Source: Helicobacter cetorum (GTDB taxonomy: Bacteria > Campylobacterota > Campylobacteria > Campylobacterales > BB28). Taken from it: DNA of 58,029 nucleotides. The position numbers and the translations under genes were made by a program. The stretch is from contig DZAZ01000004.1 in the NCBI GenBank assembly GCA_022729755.1, positions 1 to 58,029 on the forward strand. The letters are read 5' to 3'. Within the stretch, counting starts at the first letter, position 1. Each line of letters starts with the position of its first letter. The notes beneath the pieces were generated by a model, which saw only the letters and a program-made list of their open reading frames with translations, searched no databases and was not told where the DNA came from. This document shows positions 35,242 through 46,254 of the stretch, piece by piece.

Positions 35242-35347
35242 TTAAATCCTTTTAATAAAATTGCAAAAGGTTACCAAAATAGGAATTTTAAAACACTTAA
35301 GGATAAATATGATATATTTTAAGTAAAAATCGATAAATTAGGTTTAT

Positions 35348-37534
35348 ATGGATAGAATTTTTACACTTTTAGCTTCTCTTTCGATTGTTAGTAAAATTGT
35401 TATCTTATATCTTTTTTCTATTTTTGTGATTGCTTTATCGTTTTATTATTATGCTACAAATATCACATATCCCGCTATTTTGAAAATTGAACATCAAAAA
35501 ATAAAAACAATTACAAGTTTAATAAAAGAAGATGTCGAAATTATGCTTCAATTTGACTTGGATGAAAGTTATCAAGAGATAGAAAAAATTTTAAAAAGAG
35601 ATGGGCAAATCATTGGGATTTATGTAAATAATGAACAAAATACTTCTACAGGAATTTCTAATTTAAGCTTCAAAAAAAGCGAAAATATAGAGTTTTATGA
35701 AAATAAAGAGTACTTTTCATATTATGTTAAATTAAAAAATAAAGGTTTTTTTGTTCTATTTTTTTCAGCAAAAAGTTATCTGCAAAATTTAGAAAATTAT
35801 AATATTTTTACAAAAAATATTTTTATTGAAATTTTAGTTTTATTAATATTATTTATTTTTATTTTAAAATATTTAATGAGTCCACTCTCAAAATTAGCCG
35901 ATAGTTTGCGAAATATTAATTTAGAAAAAGAGATAAATTTAAATTTACCAAAAATTAAATCTAACGATGAAAGAAGAGAATTAATTATCGCAGTTGAATT
36001 GATGAGTAAAAAAATAAATAGATATATAAGAGAACTTTCACTATTTAATAAATCCCTAGAAAATAAAGTAAACGAGAGAACAAGAGAGTTATTTTTAGCA
36101 AAAGAGGAAGCTGAAAGAGCAAATAGAGCTAAGAGTGAATTTTTAGCAAATATTTCGCACGAAATTAGAACTCCACTTAATTCTGTTATTGGTTTTACGG
36201 ATTTACTTGAAACATCAATCACAAGCAAAAAAGAGAAAAATTATCTTCAATCAATTAAAAGTGGAGGTAAAAATTTATTAATTTTGATTAATGATATTTT
36301 AGATTTATCTAAAATCGAAGCTGGAAAGATGAATTTAGAATATTGTAATGTAAATATTTATGAATTAATTGATGAAATTAAGAAAATATTTAGCTTAAAA
36401 CTTGAAGAGAAAAAATTAAACTTTGATGTAAATATAGCAAAAGATATAAATAATTATTTATATTTAGATGAAGTTAGAATAAGACAAGTACTCGTAAATA
36501 TCGTAGGAAATGCGATTAAATTTACAGATAGTGGAACTATTAGTTTAAATATTATTTTTACTCAAAAGAGTGAGGATTTGATAGATTTAAAAATTTTAGT
36601 TTCAGATAGTGGAATTGGAATACCAAAAAGTGAACAAGAGAATATTTTTAAACCTTTTGTACAACAAGATGGACAAAGCACAAGAAAGTATGGAGGCACG
36701 GGTTTAGGGCTTTCGATTAGTAAAAAATTGGTTGAAATGATGAATGGAGAAATTAATGTTGATAGTGAAGTAAATGTTGGAAGTATATTTTTTATAAATT
36801 TATATGATGTAAAAATTTTAGAACCTATTAATAGAACCGAAAATAAGCTAATTTCACAAAAAAATGAAGAAGAGGTAATTTTTGAAAATTCTAAAATATT
36901 AATTGTAGATGATATTAAAGATAATATAGAGTTATTAAAAGCTTATTTAAATAATACAAATATAGAAATAATCGAAGCAACCAATGGATATATGGCGATT
37001 GCTAAAGCGAAGGAGTATGAGCCAAATTTGATTTTAATGGATATTTCAATGCCAATAATGGATGGATATGAAGCAAATAATAAAATTAAAGAGATTGAAA
37101 AGTTAAAGAATATTCCCGTTATTGCTTATACGGCTTCTGTTACCAAAAAAGAGCAAGAAAAAATTATGAGTTTAGGATTTGCTGATTTTTTAGGAAAACC
37201 AATATTAAAAGAAGAGTTAATAAATTGTGCAAAAAAATTTTTAAAACATAAAAAAAATATGAAAAACAGAGATAAATTGCAAATAAATTTAAATGAAAAT
37301 ATTTTAAAAATATTAAAAGAGTATGTAAAAAAATTGAGTGAACTTTATGAATTAGGAGATTCGGCTTTGATAAAAGAGCATATAATAAAATTTGAAGGGT
37401 TTATTAATGAAAATTCAATTTTAGAATTAAAAGAAAATTTAAATATACTTTTAAATTCTATTGATAATTTTGATATAGATGGTTTTTATAAAGAGCTTTT
37501 ATCTTTAAAATCTTTTTTTAATATAAGTGAGTAA
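35348..37534 (+). CDS. Hybrid sensor histidine kinase with receiver domain
   Basis: A 728-residue protein. Two membrane helices (about 15-35 and 155-177) flank a small periplasmic domain; a HAMP-like region and coiled coil follow. Then come the HisKA motif [16 protein letters not shown] (about 267-282), an ATPase domain with [15 protein letters not shown] and GTGLGLSIS, and a receiver domain (about 515-635, [28 protein letters not shown] lysine). The last 85 residues are helical and may be a reduced phosphotransfer domain without a recognised histidine motif. It is first of three signalling genes spaced 1-3 bases apart. Confidence 0.9.
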   Translation: MDRIFTLLASLSIVSKIVILYLFSIFVIALSFYYYATNITYPAILKIEHQKIKTITSLIKEDVEIMLQFDLDESYQEIEKILKRDGQIIGIYVNNEQNTSTGISNLSFKKSENIEFYENKEYFSYYVKLKNKGFFVLFFSAKSYLQNLENYNIFTKNIFIEILVLLILFIFILKYLMSPLSKLADSLRNINLEKEINLNLPKIKSNDERRELIIAVELMSKKINRYIRELSLFNKSLENKVNERTRELFLAKEEAERANRAKSEFLANISHEIRTPLNSVIGFTDLLETSITSKKEKNYLQSIKSGGKNLLILINDILDLSKIEAGKMNLEYCNVNIYELIDEIKKIFSLKLEEKKLNFDVNIAKDINNYLYLDEVRIRQVLVNIVGNAIKFTDSGTISLNIIFTQKSEDLIDLKILVSDSGIGIPKSEQENIFKPFVQQDGQSTRKYGGTGLGLSISKKLVEMMNGEINVDSEVNVGSIFFINLYDVKILEPINRTENKLISQKNEEEVIFENSKILIVDDIKDNIELLKAYLNNTNIEIIEATNGYMAIAKAKEYEPNLILMDISMPIMDGYEANNKIKEIEKLKNIPVIAYTASVTKKEQEKIMSLGFADFLGKPILKEELINCAKKFLKHKKNMKNRDKLQINLNENILKILKEYVKKLSELYELGDSALIKEHIIKFEGFINENSILELKENLNILLNSIDNFDIDGFYKELLSLKSFFNISE

Positions 37535-37537
37535 AAA

Positions 37538-38674
37538 ATGTTAAAAAATGCTCCACGAGTTTTAATTGTCGATGACAATCCTAAAAATATCCAGATTGTT
37601 GCAAATATTTTAAAAAGTGAAGATTATTTAATTTCATTTACAAATAATGGTAAAAAAGCTTTTGAGCTTTGTCAAAAAAATCAATTTGATTTAATTTTAC
37701 TTGATGTAATGATGCCTGAAATTGATGGCTTTGAAGCTTGTAAATTAATTAAAAATATAGATTTATATATCGATGTGCCTGTGATTTTTTTGACTGCTAA
37801 AACTGAAATGGATAATATTTTAAAAGGTTTTGAAGTTGGTGGAGTTGATTATATAATTAAACCTTTTAATGCTCAAGAGTTACTTCAAAGAGTAAAAACT
37901 CAATTAAAAGTAAGAGAATTAACTTATAAATTAATTGAAACTGAAAAAATGGTTGCAATTGGAGAATTGGTAGCTGGAGTTGCCCACGAAATCAATACTC
38001 CAATAGGAGTTGCTGTTACTGCTACTTCTAAAATGGAAAGTAAAACAAAAATACTTATCGAATCTTTTAATAAATCTGAATTAACAAAAGATGAATTAAA
38101 TGAGTATTTAGAGATTATTCAAAGAGGTTTAACTATAAGTTTAAAAAATTTAGAGAGAGCAAATGAGTTAATTCAATCTTTTAAACAAGTTGCCGTAGAC
38201 CAATCTAGCGAAGATAAAAGAAAGTTTAATGTATGTAAATATTTTTGTGAAATTTTAATGACACTTGAGCCAAAATTTAAAAATAGTGATTATAAAATTA
38301 ATTTAAATTGTAATATTGATTTAGAGTTATACTCATTTGCAGGAGCTTATTCTCAAATTTTAACAAATTTAATTATGAACTCTTTTATCCACGGTTTTAA
38401 AAATTTAAAAAGTGGAGAAATTAATATTTATCTATCGATAAAAGATGAAAAACTAGTTATAATTTATATGGATAATGGAGTTGGAATAGTAAAAGAAAAT
38501 ATAAAAAGGGTGTTTGAACCTTTTTTTACAACAAATAGAGAAAACGGTGGAAGTGGACTTGGAATGGCAGTAGTTTACAATTTAATTACTCAAAGATTAA
38601 ATGGAAAAATAGAAATTGAGAGTGAAAGTGAAAAAGGTATAAAATTTTTTATCGAAATACCTCTAAAGGATTAA
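37538..38674 (+). CDS. Receiver-histidine kinase fusion (cytoplasmic)
   Basis: A 378-residue soluble protein: an N-terminal receiver domain (about 8-122; VLIVDDNPKN, LLDVMMPEIDG, KPFN), followed by a kinase with AGVAHEINTPIGVA (phospho-accepting histidine near residue 150) and an ATPase domain with NLIMNSFIHG, DNGVGI and GSGLGMAVV. Having an input receiver and output kinase, it probably takes phosphate from the preceding hybrid kinase. No membrane segment. It starts three bases after the upstream stop. Confidence 0.9.
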   Translation: MLKNAPRVLIVDDNPKNIQIVANILKSEDYLISFTNNGKKAFELCQKNQFDLILLDVMMPEIDGFEACKLIKNIDLYIDVPVIFLTAKTEMDNILKGFEVGGVDYIIKPFNAQELLQRVKTQLKVRELTYKLIETEKMVAIGELVAGVAHEINTPIGVAVTATSKMESKTKILIESFNKSELTKDELNEYLEIIQRGLTISLKNLERANELIQSFKQVAVDQSSEDKRKFNVCKYFCEILMTLEPKFKNSDYKINLNCNIDLELYSFAGAYSQILTNLIMNSFIHGFKNLKSGEINIYLSIKDEKLVIIYMDNGVGIVKENIKRVFEPFFTTNRENGGSGLGMAVVYNLITQRLNGKIEIESESEKGIKFFIEIPLKD

Positions 38675-38675
38675 A

Positions 38676-39413
38676 ATGAGTGAAAAATTAATATTTGCAG
38701 AAAATAAAAAAAACACACAAGAAATAAGTAATGAGTTTTGGAAAATTTTAATTGTAGATGATGAAGAAGATATTCATATTGTGACTAAATTTGCATTGGA
38801 AGATTATATTTTTGAAAATAAAAAATTAAAATTTATAAATGCTTATAGTGCAAAAGATGCAAAAAATATTTTAAAAAATGAGAATGATATCTCAATAATT
38901 CTTTTAGATGTTGTAATGGAAGAGAATGATGCTGGATTAAAACTTATAAAATATATTAGAGAAGAGTTAAAAAATAAATTTTTAAGAATAATTTTAAGAA
39001 CAGGGCAACCTTGGGTTGTACCTGAAAATGAAGTAGTTTTAAAATATGACATAAATGCTTATAAAGCTAAGACAGAATTAACCGACAAAAAACTTTTTAC
39101 AGTTGTTACGACTGCACTTCGTTCATATAGAGATTTAATAAAAATAGTAGAACAAGAACAAATCTTAAGCAAACAAGCTAAATTTGTAGCAATGGGCGAA
39201 ATGATAGATGCAATCGCACATCAATGGAAACAACCATTAAGTGTTATAAGCCTTTATGCTTCGATTATTCCACTAAAACATATGGATAATGAGTGTACGG
39301 ATGAGGAAGCACAAAGAGTTAGTGATGATATTTTATTTCAAATTAGACATTTAAGCGAAACATTAGAAGAGTTTAGAGGTTTTTTTAGACCAAATAAAAA
39401 TAAAATAAAATAA
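38676..39413 (+). CDS. Receiver-histidine kinase, N-terminal part; frame broken after the HisKA domain
   Basis: A 245-residue frame. The receiver domain (about 23-150) has LIVDDEEDIHI, ILLDVVMEE and the RTGQPWVVPE...YDINAYKAKTEL extension seen in related response regulators. The HisKA segment follows with AMGEMIDAIAHQWKQPLS and FRGFFRPNK. The frame ends at a TAA (39411) inside a four-copy AAAAT repeat, just where the ATPase domain should begin. The ATPase domain continues in another frame to 39862. As it stands the product lacks kinase ATPase activity. Removing one repeat unit would give an intact 393-residue kinase. Confidence 0.8.
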   Translation: MSEKLIFAENKKNTQEISNEFWKILIVDDEEDIHIVTKFALEDYIFENKKLKFINAYSAKDAKNILKNENDISIILLDVVMEENDAGLKLIKYIREELKNKFLRIILRTGQPWVVPENEVVLKYDINAYKAKTELTDKKLFTVVTTALRSYRDLIKIVEQEQILSKQAKFVAMGEMIDAIAHQWKQPLSVISLYASIIPLKHMDNECTDEEAQRVSDDILFQIRHLSETLEEFRGFFRPNKNKIK

Positions 39414-39416
39414 AAT
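39397..39416 (+). repeat. Pentanucleotide tandem repeat (AAAAT)x4
   Basis: Four perfect AAAAT units span the break in the third kinase gene. The tract sets the reading frame: four units give a TAA stop, three units join the kinase halves in frame. Confidence 0.85.
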
Positions 39417-39862
39417 TTAAAATACTAGATGTTATAAATTCTGTTTTAATTTTATTAAAAAATGACATTATTTCAAATAAGATAGAAATAGAAATTCAAG
39501 ATAGCGAAATATCAACTTATGGTTATCCAAATGAGTTAAAACATGTCATTTTAAATATTATAAATAATTCTAAAGATAATTTTAATGAACGAAATATAAA
39601 AAATAGAAAAATAAATTTTGAAATTGAAGAAGATAACGAATATACAACTATTTTTATTTGGGATAATGGTGGTGGAATTGATGAGGATATATTACCTAAA
39701 ATATTTAACTTAAATTTCACAACAAAAGAGGAAAATAGGGGAAGTGGGCTTGGGCTTTATATCTCTAAATTAATTGTTGAAAATAGTATGCAAGGCTCTA
39801 TTTTAACTAAAAATTTTAAATTAGGTGTAAAATTTATTACAAAGTTACCAAAAATTTATTAA
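39414..39862 (+). pseudogene. Out-of-frame ATPase domain of the split histidine kinase
   Basis: Reading in the frame that ends with TAA at 39860-39862 gives a continuous FKILDVINSVLILLKND...YPNELKHVILNIINNSKD...WDNGGGIDEDILPKIF...GSGLGLYISKLIVE, a complete HATPase_c domain with N, G1 and G2 boxes. There is no ATG or ribosome site near its start, so it is not an independent gene. It is the displaced C-terminal part of the gene starting at 38676. Confidence 0.8.
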
Positions 39863-39888
39863 AATAATGAAAAATTCAAGGAGAATTA

Positions 39889-40443
39889 ATGATAAAAGTT
39901 TTAATACCTTTAGCGAATGGTTTTGAAGAGATAGAAGCAGTAAATATTATTGATGTTTTAAGAAGAGCAGGAATTGAAGTTATAATTGCAGGAGTGGATG
40001 GGGATTTGATTGAGGGGGCAAATAAAATTTTAATTAAAAGTGAATGTTCGATTAATGAAATAAATTCAATTGATGATATTGATATGGTGGTTTTACCTGG
40101 AGGTTGGGGTGGAACAAATACTTTAGCACAAAATCAAAAAGTTCAAACTCTACTAAAAGAGATGAATGAAAAAGGCAAAAAAATTGGTGCAATTTGTGCA
40201 GCTGTATTTGCACTAGAAAAAGCTGGAGTTTTAAAAGATGGTTTTACTTGTTATCCATCAGTTGAAGACCAAATAAAAACAAAGGGTTACACTTCAACTC
40301 AAAAAGTTGTAACAACACAAAATATTATGACAAGTAGAGGTCCAGCAACGGCAATTTGTTTTGGATTGGCAATTGTAAAAAAATTGGTTGGTGAAGAGAG
40401 TTATCAACAGTTAAAAAGTGGCTTATTAGCCGATTATTGTTAG
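39889..40443 (+). CDS. DJ-1/PfpI family protein
   Basis: A 184-residue protein with the DJ-1 pattern: PLANGFEEIEAVNIIDVLRRAG at the start, VVLPGGWGG, and the nucleophile elbow GAICAAVFAL with Cys103. It resembles the YajL/DJ-1 group, which has chaperone, deglycase or glyoxalase-like activities reported and protects against oxidative and carbonyl stress. Start is behind AAGGAG. It lies 16 bases ahead of a cupin gene, likely co-transcribed. Confidence 0.88.
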   Translation: MIKVLIPLANGFEEIEAVNIIDVLRRAGIEVIIAGVDGDLIEGANKILIKSECSINEINSIDDIDMVVLPGGWGGTNTLAQNQKVQTLLKEMNEKGKKIGAICAAVFALEKAGVLKDGFTCYPSVEDQIKTKGYTSTQKVVTTQNIMTSRGPATAICFGLAIVKKLVGEESYQQLKSGLLADYC

Positions 40444-40459
40444 AAGGAGTTTAGTAAAG

Positions 40460-40831
40460 ATGTATTTGACAAATGAGAATGAACACGAATATAGATTTGG
40501 TGATAATGGACCAAAATACTTAGCAAAAGGTCCATTTATCGATATGGGAGTTGTAATTATTCAAGGTGGACAAGAGTTTGAAACTCATAAACACGTAAAA
40601 CAAGAAGAGTCATTTTTTGCACTTGAGGGTGAATGCGATGTTTATGTAGATGGAAAATTAGTAAAAATTAAAAAGGGTGATTATTTAAGATGTGACCCAA
40701 ATGAAGCTCACTACTTTAAAAACATAAGTGATAAGCCATTTAAAGCTGTATTTATAAAAGCTATTCATTCTCAAGAAAAAGATAGTGTTTATATCGATTG
40801 GAAACCAGATAAAGAGTTCATAAAAGAGTAA
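40460..40831 (+). CDS. Small cupin-domain protein
   Basis: A 123-residue single cupin. The first motif G(X)5HXH(X)nE is represented by GQEFETHKHVKQEESFFALEGE and the second by KGDYLRCDPNEAHYF, so three to four metal ligands are present. Substrate unknown. AAGGAG precedes the start; it follows the DJ-1 gene. Confidence 0.8.
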   Translation: MYLTNENEHEYRFGDNGPKYLAKGPFIDMGVVIIQGGQEFETHKHVKQEESFFALEGECDVYVDGKLVKIKKGDYLRCDPNEAHYFKNISDKPFKAVFIKAIHSQEKDSVYIDWKPDKEFIKE

Positions 40832-40860
40832 ATTTAAGAAAAAATTTACAAAAACTTAGA

Positions 40861-40979
40861 TACAATCACCCCCTTAAACTGAATGAAGAATTTTTGTAAA
40901 AGTTGGGAGCTTTTTCAAGGGTTGGTTTAATTCAGTCTCATTAAACCTGTTAGTTTAGTTAATTCCCATAGGAGAAAAT
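40861..40979 (+). promoter_or_regulatory. Promoter and structured leader of the rpmJ-rplQ operon
   Basis: A TACAAT -10 (40861-40866) precedes about 105 untranslated bases. GGTTTAAT (40924-40931) and ATTAAACC (40940-40947) form a perfect 8-base stem. Part of it, ATTCAGT (40930-40936), can instead pair with ACTGAAT (40878-40884), and GTTTAA with TTAAAC (40874-40879). The alternatives exclude each other. The rpmJ ribosome site AGGAG follows. No infA lies here. Confidence 0.45.
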
Positions 40980-41093
40980 ATGAAAGTTAGGCCATCGGTT
41001 AAAAAGATGTGTGATAATTGTAAAATTATCAAAAGAAAAGGTGTTGTAAGAATAATTTGCACAAATCCAAAACATAAGCAAAGACAAGGATAA
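40980..41093 (+). CDS. rpmJ: 50S ribosomal protein L36
   Basis: A 37-residue protein, too short for ordinary ORF listing, starting [16 protein letters not shown] with the zinc-ribbon ligands Cys11, Cys14, Cys27 and His32. AGGAG stands five bases before the ATG. It is three bases ahead of rpsM, the usual order in bacteria. Confidence 0.97.
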   Translation: MKVRPSVKKMCDNCKIIKRKGVVRIICTNPKHKQRQG

Positions 41094-41096
41094 GAA

Positions 41097-41459
41097 ATGG
41101 CAAGAATTGCTGGTGTTGATTTACCTAAGAAAAAGAGAATTGAATACGGACTTACTTACATATATGGAGTTGGTTTAACAACTTCTAGAAAAATTTTAGA
41201 TGCTGTTGGCATTTCATACAATAAAAGAGTTCACGAATTAAGCGAAGATGAAGCCGCAACTATTAGAAATTTCATTCAAGATAATGTTACTGTTGAGGGT
41301 GATTTAAGAAGAAAAGTTGCAATGGATATTAAAGCTTTAATAGAAATCGGGACTTATAGAGGTTTAAGACATAGAAAAAGTCTTCCAGTTAGAGGTCAAA
41401 AAACTAAAACGAATGCTAGAACTAGAAAAGGCAAGAAAAAAACTGTAGGTAGTGCATAA
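41097..41459 (+). CDS. rpsM: 30S ribosomal protein S13
   Basis: A 120-residue S13: [17 protein letters not shown] at the start, [22 protein letters not shown] and the basic tail GKKKTVGSA. It binds 16S rRNA in the head of the 30S subunit. Its ribosome site lies within the end of rpmJ. Confidence 0.98.
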   Translation: MARIAGVDLPKKKRIEYGLTYIYGVGLTTSRKILDAVGISYNKRVHELSEDEAATIRNFIQDNVTVEGDLRRKVAMDIKALIEIGTYRGLRHRKSLPVRGQKTKTNARTRKGKKKTVGSA

Positions 41460-41471
41460 AAGGAATAGTGT

Positions 41472-41861
41472 ATGGCAAAAAGAAAAGTTAGAAAAAAAGT
41501 TGTAAAGAAAAATATTGCAAGAGGTGTAGTGCATATTGCGGCTACATTTAATAATACTCTTGTTAGTGTAACTGATGAGATGGGTAATGCCATAGCTTGG
41601 AGTTCTGCAGGAAGTCTTGGCTTTAAAGGTAGCAAAAAATCTACTCCATTTGCGGCACAACAAGCAGCTGAAGATGCCATGAATAAAGCAAAAGAGCAAG
41701 GCATTAAAGAGGTAGGTATTAAAGTTCAAGGTCCAGGAAGTGGAAGAGATACTGCAGTTAAAAGTGTTGGTTCAATGGAAGGAATTAGAGTAATTTGGTT
41801 TAAAGATGTTACACCACTTCCACATAATGGTTGTAGACCACCTAAGAGAAGAAGAGTATAG
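41472..41861 (+). CDS. rpsK: 30S ribosomal protein S11
   Basis: A 129-residue S11 with a basic start, [42 protein letters not shown] and the [13 protein letters not shown] end. AAAAGGAA precedes the ATG. Standard length; two reverse-strand frames across it are shadows. Confidence 0.98.
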   Translation: MAKRKVRKKVVKKNIARGVVHIAATFNNTLVSVTDEMGNAIAWSSAGSLGFKGSKKSTPFAAQQAAEDAMNKAKEQGIKEVGIKVQGPGSGRDTAVKSVGSMEGIRVIWFKDVTPLPHNGCRPPKRRRV

Positions 41862-41869
41862 GAGATTAG

Positions 41870-42496
41870 ATGGCTAGATATAGAGGACCTGTTGAAAAAA
41901 TAGAAAGAAGATTAGGTGTTAGTTTAGAGCTTAAAGGTGAGCGAAGGTTAGCTGGTAAATCTGCACTTGAGAAAAGACCTTATCCACCAGGGCAACACGG
42001 ACAAAGAAGAACAAAAGTAAGTGAGTATGGGCTTCAATTAAAAGAAAAACAAAAAGCTAAATTTATGTATGGTATTCCTGAAAAACAATTTGGAAATCTC
42101 TTTCAAGAGGCAAATAGAAAAGATGGTAATACTGGAGAAAATCTAATTGCTTTACTTGAGCAAAGATTAGATAATGTAGTTTATAGAATGGGATTTGCTT
42201 CAACTAGAGCATTTGCTAGACAATTTGTAACTCACGGTCATATTTTAGTAGATGGAAAAAGAGTTAATATTCCTTCTTTTAGAGTAAGAGCTGGTCAAAA
42301 AGTTGAAGTTAAAGAATCAAGTAAAAATAATCTTCAAGTAAGAAGAGCATTAGAGCTTACTAATCAAACTGGAATGGTAAGTTGGGTTGATGTTGACAAA
42401 GAGAAGGTTTTTGGAATATTCACAAGAATTCCTGAGCGAAGCGAAGTTCAAATTCCAATAGAAGAAAGATTAATTGTAGAGTTATACTCTAAATAA
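41870..42496 (+). CDS. rpsD: 30S ribosomal protein S4
   Basis: A 208-residue S4 with the N-terminal [28 protein letters not shown], an S4 RNA-binding domain ([20 protein letters not shown]), and ending ...LIVELYSK. S4 binds 16S rRNA early and in many bacteria represses its own operon by binding a leader structure. The zinc cysteines of C+ forms are absent. Confidence 0.98.
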   Translation: MARYRGPVEKIERRLGVSLELKGERRLAGKSALEKRPYPPGQHGQRRTKVSEYGLQLKEKQKAKFMYGIPEKQFGNLFQEANRKDGNTGENLIALLEQRLDNVVYRMGFASTRAFARQFVTHGHILVDGKRVNIPSFRVRAGQKVEVKESSKNNLQVRRALELTNQTGMVSWVDVDKEKVFGIFTRIPERSEVQIPIEERLIVELYSK

Positions 42497-42522
42497 AAAT
42501 TAAAATAAATGGGTGAATACTT

Positions 42523-43536
42523 ATGAATAATATTAAAACATCACCATATAAACCTACAAATATAGATATTAATATGATAGGCGACAATAAAGCACAAATT
42601 GTTGCTTATCCATTTGAAAGTGGTTATGGAATAACATTAGCACATCCTATTAGAAGACTTCTTTTAAGCTCTTCTGTGGGTTTTGCTCCAATTGCTATAA
42701 AAATCGATGGTGCAACACACGAATTTGATAGCGTTAGAGGAATGAGTGAAGATGTAGCTATTTTCATTATAAACTTAAAAAATATTAGATTTAAACTGAA
42801 AGATGGTGTAGAAAAAGCAATAGTGGAATATTCCTTTAAAGGTTCTAAAGAGATTAATGGAAGTGACCTTGAAACTGATGAAGTTGAAATTGTTACCAAA
42901 GATACTTATTTAGCAACAATTAATGAAGATGCTGCTTTGAAATTTTCTTTAATTATCGAAAAAGGAATAGGATATGTTCCTAGTGAAGAGATTAGAGATT
43001 TAGTAAAAAAAGAGGATAGTGGTTATATTGCTTTAGATGCTTTTTTTACACCTATCAAAAATGTGGTTTATGATATAGAAAATATTTTAATAGAAGATAA
43101 CCCAAATTATGAAAAAGTAATCTTTACAATTGTAACAGATGGTCAAATTGACCCCATTAATGCATTTAAAAATGCTTTAAGTGTTATGTATGAGCAAATG
43201 GAAGTTTTTAAAAAAGAGCTTGAAATAAATTCAGCAGATAAGTTTGAGATACAAGAAGATTTAGTTGAATTAAAAGTTTTGACTCAAAAAATTGAAGATT
43301 TAAATTTAAGTGCTAGAAGTTTCAATTGTTTAGATAGAGGTGAAATTAAATATCTTGGCGAACTTGCTTTAATGAATGAAACTGAACTTAAAGAAATTAA
43401 AAATTTAGGTAAAAAATCACTTGATGAAATTAAAGCTAAGTTAGATGAAGTTGGTTTTCCTGTGGAAAAAAGTTTAAATGAAGAGCTAAAAACAGCTTTA
43501 AGCAAAAAAATAAAAAAGTTAAAGTCAATAATTTAA
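42523..43536 (+). CDS. rpoA: RNA polymerase alpha subunit
   Basis: A 337-residue subunit. The N-terminal assembly domain includes [16 protein letters not shown] and the C-terminal domain has [42 protein letters not shown], which is the DNA- and activator-binding part. It lies between rpsD and rplQ as usual. Confidence 0.98.
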   Translation: MNNIKTSPYKPTNIDINMIGDNKAQIVAYPFESGYGITLAHPIRRLLLSSSVGFAPIAIKIDGATHEFDSVRGMSEDVAIFIINLKNIRFKLKDGVEKAIVEYSFKGSKEINGSDLETDEVEIVTKDTYLATINEDAALKFSLIIEKGIGYVPSEEIRDLVKKEDSGYIALDAFFTPIKNVVYDIENILIEDNPNYEKVIFTIVTDGQIDPINAFKNALSVMYEQMEVFKKELEINSADKFEIQEDLVELKVLTQKIEDLNLSARSFNCLDRGEIKYLGELALMNETELKEIKNLGKKSLDEIKAKLDEVGFPVEKSLNEELKTALSKKIKKLKSII

Positions 43537-43548
43537 AAGGAAGAGATA

Positions 43549-43899
43549 ATGAGACATAGACACGGATATAAAACATTAAGTAGAGATGCATCTCATAGAA
43601 AAGCACTACTTAAAAATCTTTCTATCTCATTAATAAATTATGGTAAAATTGAGACTACTCTAGCTAAAGCTAAAGCACTTAGAAGTGTTGTTGAAAAATT
43701 AATTACAAAAGCTAGAAATGCTGATTTCAATACTCATAGAGCAGTTTTCAAAGAGCTTCAAAATAAAGAAGCTACCAAAAAATTAATTAATGAAGTAGGA
43801 CCAAAATATACTGAAAGAAATGGTGGATACACAAGAATTATAAAAACTAGACAAAGAAGGGGCGATGCTTCTCCAATGGCTTACATTGAGTTAGTATAA
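43549..43899 (+). CDS. rplQ: 50S ribosomal protein L17
   Basis: A 116-residue L17: [35 protein letters not shown] and [21 protein letters not shown] precedes the start. It ends the operon; a T-rich run without a clear stem follows before the convergent next gene. Confidence 0.98.
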   Translation: MRHRHGYKTLSRDASHRKALLKNLSISLINYGKIETTLAKAKALRSVVEKLITKARNADFNTHRAVFKELQNKEATKKLINEVGPKYTERNGGYTRIIKTRQRRGDASPMAYIELV

Positions 43900-43917
43900 C
43901 TTCCTCTTTTTTTCTTT

Positions 43918-44502
43918 TTAACTTGTTGAATGAATAATATTTGCCTCTTGTTGAATTTTATTTTCAATACTGCTTCGTTCAAGTAATTTTGCATATTTTT
44001 GCTCTAATACATTCATAAGTTTAGTGAATATTTTTTCATTTGGTTGATTTTTGCAAACTCTTGCATCATACTCCTCTATTATACTTTTATACACTTCTAT
44101 AAAATCCATAACCATTCTAAGTACTAAATTTGATAACGTTGTATTTTTAATATCAATATCTCTTACAATTTGAAATACAAATATAAATATCGCCTTTTTT
44201 CTTTGGTCTAAATCATCACTTTTTATATATGCTCCCTCACCTCGCTCAACATAAATCATTCTATAAAGTGATGCTAAAATAGCATAATAAACTTCCTCTT
44301 TTTTTCTAGATTTTGTAGTCTTATCCGCTCTTTCAATCTCATTTATCATATCAGTAACAGTCACTCCCGTTGACCAATGTCTTACAATTTTATGTACTGG
44401 ATTAAAAATATCTGGATGTTCAGCTTTTATCCAATTATCTGGTGCTTTAATGCTACTAACAACTGTTTCAGTAGTTTCCTCTTTTTCTTTAAAAAAAGCC
44501 AT
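43918..44502 (-). CDS. Unrecognised helical cytoplasmic protein
   Basis: A 194-residue protein that I do not recognise. It begins MAFFKEKEETTETVV, has an IRHWSTG-like segment (VRHWSTGVTVTDMINEIERAD), a long basic KTTKSRKKEEVYYAI stretch, and is otherwise predicted helical, with no signal peptide or membrane helix. It is monocistronic with GGAGGG upstream of the ATG, divergent from guaB and convergent with rplQ. Codon use looks like that of its neighbours. Confidence 0.6.
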   Translation of the reverse strand: MAFFKEKEETTETVVSSIKAPDNWIKAEHPDIFNPVHKIVRHWSTGVTVTDMINEIERADKTTKSRKKEEVYYAILASLYRMIYVERGEGAYIKSDDLDQRKKAIFIFVFQIVRDIDIKNTTLSNLVLRMVMDFIEVYKSIIEEYDARVCKNQPNEKIFTKLMNVLEQKYAKLLERSSIENKIQQEANIIHSTS

Positions 44503-44573
44503 TCATCCCTCCATTTATAAACTTACATCTACTTGAATTATTTAAAATAATATCACACTAATTATAAGATGTA

Positions 44574-44588
44574 AATGATATTATCATT
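44574..44588. promoter_or_regulatory. 15-base palindrome between the unknown gene and guaB
   Basis: AATGATA-T-TATCATT is a perfect 7-1-7 palindrome in the divergent intergenic region, 17 bases before the guaB -35. Its TGATA/TATCA arms recall part of a Fur box but it is shorter than the consensus. Confidence 0.35.
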
Positions 44589-44605
44589 AGTATTTTTTTA
44601 TTTAA

Positions 44606-44634
44606 TTGATAAGATATATTAATTATTGTATAAT
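44606..44634 (+). promoter_or_regulatory. Sigma70-type promoter of guaB
   Basis: TTGATA (44606-44611), 17 bases, then TATAAT (44629-44634), followed by an AAGGAG ribosome site before the ATG at 44657. Nearly consensus. Confidence 0.7.
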
Positions 44635-44641
44635 CGCCTAA

Positions 44642-46102
<1,461 letters not shown>

Positions 46103-46105
46103 ATT

Positions 46106-46127
46106 AAAAGTAGTTAATCTACTTTTT
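46106..46127 (+). terminator. Rho-independent terminator after guaB
   Basis: AAAAGTAG (46106-46113), loop TTAAT, CTACTTTTT (46119-46127) gives an 8-base perfect stem with a T tail four bases after the guaB stop. Confidence 0.7.
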
Positions 46128-46254
46128 AAATTTTTCTACTATAACTAAAGCAAAAACTCCAATTAAAACTATTCAAATAAGGCTAAATTATATCAAAAAT
46201 ATGAAACTAAAAGTTTAAAGTTGTTAAAATGCAAAAAAACTTAAGGAGGCTTCA

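Noticed and set aside
35295..35324. ACTTAA/TTAAGT inverted arms before the hybrid kinase
   Set aside because: Six-base AT-rich arms with 18 bases between are expected by chance in this composition.
35797..36228. Reverse-strand frame of 143 residues within the hybrid kinase gene
   Set aside because: Low-complexity Leu/Ile/Ser shadow of the kinase coding strand; no start signal.
39414..39862. Independent small ATPase gene
   Set aside because: No start codon or ribosome site in frame; it continues exactly the kinase broken at the AAAAT repeat.
40832..40979. Expected infA upstream of rpmJ
   Set aside because: All frames were read; no IF-1 sequence is present.
41364..41729. Two long reverse-strand frames across rpsK (to 121 residues)
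   Set aside because: They mirror the strongly biased codons of rpsM/rpsK, have no ribosome site and no recognisable protein features.
44574..44588. Fur box upstream of guaB
   Set aside because: Only the TGATA/TATCA core fits; it is four bases short of a normal 19-base Fur box. Kept only as an unnamed palindrome.
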